Shown here one piece after another: positions 60,660-64,000 of a DNA stretch of 64,000 nt (positions within the stretch are counted from its first letter, which is position 1; the number at the start of each line of letters is the position of its first letter). The stretch is taken from positions 62,001-126,000 of the forward strand of contig JAIVFJ010000159.1 in NCBI GenBank assembly GCA_025765615.1. The letters are read 5' to 3'. Under the pieces are notes generated by a model, which worked only from the letters and a program-made list of their open reading frames with translations, searched no databases and had not been told where the DNA came from. Made by a program: the position numbers and the translations under genes. The stretch comes from Zopfochytrium polystomum (lineage: Eukaryota; Chytridiomycota; Chytridiomycetes; Chytridiales; Chytridiaceae).

Positions 60660-61387
60660 TGCGGTTTTGCAGCGAGGGGGGTGTTTTATACTATTCTTGC
60701 GCGTTTCATATTTGTGGGTTCGCCATGGAAGCAAGCGATACAGGACGATAGGTACAGAGCGAGGAATGGTGTGCGCTTGTGTGAGCTATGAGCATGTGAC
60801 AGACAGCGAGGGGGAGAGGAGAGAGGGCTGGAGACTGGGCAAGAGAGTGAAAGAGAGACAAGGCATGCGCCGCATATGAACTGTTTTGCACAGCTCGGAC
60901 TTGGGGCCAAGGCGCACACCACCAATGACTCTTCACTCTTCGTTTCACAATGCAGCGTTCAGGCAGGGCTTCTCTTTTTTTCCTTTTTTCCCCCGTTTTG
61001 TTTTTTGGCTGCAACGCGGTCTAAACATCACGCGACTGCACAAAAATAAAATTATTGTGCATTTTCAATTTGGGCTTGGTACGCGGTCTAGTTGCTAATG
61101 GGTGGCTCCTTTTGTCAATTGGTAAAGTAGACCGCGTGGCTGTTTTTTGGACCGCGTGGTCAAAATCTGTACCGTGATGGTGACTTCTTTACCGCGACGA
61201 GAGATGTTGTGCAATGGAATCTTGTTTTGTTGACAAGAAAAAAAATTCAACATCTTTTTTTTTTCGCACTTCCGTCTCGCAATGCAAGTTTCCAAACAAC
61301 CGAGTCCGTTAATTGTAAACACGCGTCCAAATGATCAATTTCTCTGGCTTTATTGTGGCTCGGACCCCTATTCTCCGTGCTGTCTTG

Positions 61388-61458
<71 letters not shown>

Positions 61459-61556
61459 CTCTCTTTCTGTCTGCCTCACCCACACACACACTCTCTCTCT
61501 CCCTTCTTTATAAAGAAGTTAGTCTCGCTACAGTCGTGAATACACCAGCCACCCAC
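60660..61556. promoter_or_regulatory. Bidirectional promoter region of the Harbinger element
   Basis: The two transposon genes diverge from this 0.9-kb stretch. It contains a (CT)n run at 61391-61455 next to the transposase and the word GACCGCGTGG repeated near 61128-61160 (ACCGCGTGGCTG / ACCGCGTGGTCA). Confidence 0.5.
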
Positions 61557-62728
61557 ATGACGGATCAACTTTCTGTCGATTGGGAAGCACATTTCCTCCA
61601 CCACTTCACAGCGAGCGACCAGCCGAAGCACCGCCAAACGAATGTGGCTGACGATTTCAAAGCCTTTTTTGGAGTTTCGGCGCAAGTTTGTGACGATATC
61701 TGGTTGCGCATCCGAGTGCCGGGTAACCACCCAGCAACAAAGCCCATTCATCTTCTCTGCGCTCTGTACCTCTTGAAAGTCTACCCCACGCAGTACGTGG
61801 CCCGGAGGACTCTTGGTGTTAGCGCCCAAACGTGGTTGAACTGGTCGTCGTCGGGCTTACAAGCGCTTCTTGATATTGCACATGTAAATTCTTTCACGAC
61901 TTTCGAGCTTTGCCACCTCTAACTTTACAATATCCTCAGTTTTCCCTCGAAGACCGTTGGTGCAACTGGTCTTCGCCGCAGTTTTCCATGTACGCTGACG
62001 GCATCGACATTCACGTTCCGGAGCAGCGCCACCGACAGAAGTCGGACTTTTCCCATAAGCACAAGCACGCCGGTATTCGCTTCGTCGTGGGCACAGCCAT
62101 CGGTCACCTCAAGATTGTGTGGGTGAGTGACGGCTTTCCTTGCGGATCCCATCCAGACCTCCGGATCGCTCGTGCGGGGCTAGCGCCTCTCCTTGGTCCT
62201 GGCGAATGCGTCGCAGCTGACAAAGGCTTTCGCGGAGATCCTCGTTTTCTGACGTCAGCGAGTCTCGATCCTGTTATCAATCGAGCAGTCAAGAGGATTG
62301 GCACTCGTCACGAAAACGTTAACCAGCGGATTCGCGAGTTTCGATGCCTCGCAACACAGCAGTTTCGTCACGGTCGCCCAAGGCTCAATGAGTTTTTCAA
62401 AATTGTGTGCTTCCTGGTGAATATGAAGCTGGAGTATGAGCCTATGTATGACATTCGAGAGGCGTTGCTGCAAATATTACGACCAGCTCCTGCTGCTCTG
62501 GTGGATGGACCTTCTGCGGCTCAAACGCGGGAGAGGGAGGAACCAGCCGAGACGGAATCACTAGACGGATCGTCTGACGAGGAAATGTCGTGGGACGAGA
62601 GCGAGGAGAGTGAGAGCGAGGAGGGCGAGGAAGACGAGGAGGACGTGGAGTTTGACGGCGACTGGTACAGCCAGCCCCATTCTCGCCCAGCTTACGTTTC
62701 TGTATTTCCTCGGCCCAATGTGTGGTGA
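61557..62728 (+). CDS. PIF/Harbinger DDE transposase, 371 residues
   Basis: Exons 61557-61883 and 61940-62728 are joined across a 56-bp intron (GTAAAT, branch CTAAC, acceptor CTCAG) in phase 0. The N-terminal part is helical with a helix-turn-helix-like segment (VARRTLGVSAQTWLNW). Catalytic acids are Asp129 (MYADGIDIHV), Asp203 (CVAADKGFRGD) and Glu234 (RHENVNQRIREF), each in the HARBI1-type context. The C-terminus is a long Glu/Asp/Ser tail. All three acids are present and no stop is seen, so the enzyme may be functional. Confidence 0.88.
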
Positions 62729-62786
62729 CATCTGTACAATAAATGAAGTTTCGTACAATCTCTCTCCGTTTTAGACAATCCCCCAG

Positions 62787-63448
62787 TCTGTGGGAACAGC
62801 ACTTGGAACAACCATTTCCTTGTTTGCTCAAAAACCTTTTCCGCCTTTTCTACTTGAAACGACCTCTAAATAAATTGGATTTTTGGAGTTTGGATTCTGG
62901 AAAGGTTCTGTTTTGAAGAGCTTATTCGTGCCATTATCAAACCCACACTACCGGAAGAATTGCGCTTTTTTTTTTTTTTTTTGTCTACTCTCTTCTTGTG
63001 GGCTCCAACGACGCTCACTGTCGCAGCTGCGGCATAGGGGGGGCTATGGGCTGGGCAATGACAGAGCAGGTCCAAAATCTCCTACGTCGATGGCAATGAG
63101 GGCATTGTCGCTGCGATAGTTGTACACTGATGAGACCCTGCTACCCCCTTGCTGTAATCGCAACTGTGCGCAAAAATTCCGGACTTCGCATGGACGGGTG
63201 GGGCAGCTGGTCTACCGGGGCCAACGCGAGCGACTCCGCCGGCACAGCAGCCGCATCTGGTAGGTAGCGTTGAGAGAAGCAGTAAGCGAGATTCAGCGAG
63301 CTCGCCGGCCATCAGTCCCACGGGGTCAAACCCGTCGCCACCGCCACCGCCCTGGATTGCCCTGAAGTCGAATAGATGGAGGGTCGGCGTCGCTGGGCGT
63401 CCTTCTCCTTTTTCCAAATTGGAATGAAGACAAACAAAAAAAAAAAAC
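62787..63448. other. Intergenic stretch before the USP gene
   Basis: No gene recognised. It has a T17 run at 62968-62984. The minus-strand frame at 63471-63082 has no family features and overlaps the USP start. Confidence 0.4.
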
Positions 63449-64000
63449 ATGACCACAGCAAGTGCTGCCACCAGCAGTTGGCTGTTGGTGACTCACGACG
63501 ACGACGACTCGTTGCGCCGCCCATCATTATTCCCAACGCCGTCACCCGCAACAACAACACCCCAGCTGCACGCGCTGCTCCGCTCGCTGGTGAACGACGG
63601 GCGTGGCAGCAGCAGCGATGGCGGCCACGGCGGTGACGCCCGGGGAGGCGTGAACGTTTCCGCCGCTCTGTTACGGCTCACACCACCACCACCACCACCT
63701 CATCAGCAGGGCCAGCAGCGAAAACGGACCGTCATCATTGCTTACGACGGCTCCACGTCCTCGCGGAGGGCGCTCGAGTGGGCGCTTGTCAACTTTGCCG
63801 GCGGCAGTGGCTCCGCAGAGTCCGGTCCGCCGCCATGCAGGATGGTCGTCCTGTCTGTCGGTGTCGTCGACGCCGGTGTCGAAGACGTCCTTTATGGATT
63901 CATGGGTGCGTACGGCAGCCGTTCACGAAAATGAGAGGAAAAGAAAAAAGCACGAGAAACTTGCTACATCGTCATTTCGCACCTCTTTCATACGAAACAG
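63449..64000 (+). CDS. Universal stress protein family gene, first exon only
   Basis: USP-domain proteins are small nucleotide-binding stress proteins. The ATG at 63449 opens MTTASAATSSWLL. A low-complexity Asp/Ser/Pro/Gly region of about 90 residues precedes the domain start RTVIIAYDGSTSSRRALEW, the usual first strand and helix (AYDGS, ALEWAL). The exon probably ends near 63905 at a GTGCGT donor; the rest, including the ATP-binding Gly loop, lies outside the window. Confidence 0.8.

Larger units (their letters stand above)
59424..62783. mobile_element. Complete PIF/Harbinger-type DNA transposon, 3360 bp
   Basis: The terminal inverted repeat GGGGATTGTCTAAAA lies at 59424 and, inverted, ends at 62783. 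CAG flanks both sides (59421-59423 and 62784-62786), a 3-bp target duplication. It carries two divergent genes, each with one intron and AATAAA close after the stop (59469-59464 and 62738-62743). Both frames are open after splicing, so the element may be autonomous and recent. PIF/Harbinger elements typically encode a transposase and a second DNA-binding protein, and have 3-bp duplications (usually TWA). Confidence 0.88.

Noticed and set aside
63082..63471. Minus-strand frame before the USP gene
   Set aside because: Overlaps the USP start and A-run, Gly/Ala-rich by composition, no splice or domain support.

Overview
The window is nuclear DNA of a eukaryote, most likely a fungus and perhaps an early-diverging one. 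It has short spliceosomal introns (47-221 bp, GTAAGT-like donors, CTAAC-like branch sites), a mitochondrial acetolactate synthase (absent from animals), an oligosaccharyltransferase subunit, a yapsin-like aspartic protease, and a rich mix of Ty1/copia, Ty3/gypsy, PIF/Harbinger and piggyBac-like DNA. No marker here fixes the species, so the assignment is an inference from gene content and intron style.

Two compact gene islands sit in a sea of repeats. Island 1 (2.7-11.8 kb) has four genes, all on the minus strand: a Ded1-type DEAD-box helicase, ribophorin I/OST1, an unrecognised 181-residue protein and acetolactate synthase (ILV2). Island 2 (38.9-49.5 kb) has a UbiB/ADCK1-like atypical kinase (+), a pepsin-family aspartic protease (-), a Tat-SF1/Cus2-like U2 snRNP factor (-) and a 14-3-3 protein (+). 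These are ordinary housekeeping genes, each with its own promoter; I see no operon or pathway cluster. A universal-stress-protein gene starts at 63.4 kb and runs off the window.

Repeats fill the rest. At 0.5-2.1 kb is a TTAA-flanked piggyBac-like element. At 12.1-14.2 kb is a GACA/CCTGTTGACT array. From 15.4 to 37 kb is a nested stack of copia elements: family B (two copies sharing one LTR) sits in family C, family A sits in the defective second B copy, and a 0.4 kb SINE-like repeat sits in A. A gypsy integrase relic lies at 37.6-38.2 kb. Inverted-repeat elements are nested at 50.5-51.5 kb, and decayed copia relics, tRNA-like pieces and a second SINE-like copy occupy 52.8-58.3 kb.

The best find is at 59424-62783: a complete PIF/Harbinger-type transposon with matching terminal inverted repeats, a CAG target duplication and two divergent intron-containing genes. 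One is a 371-residue DDE transposase, the other a 360-residue partner of unknown type, and both are open after splicing.
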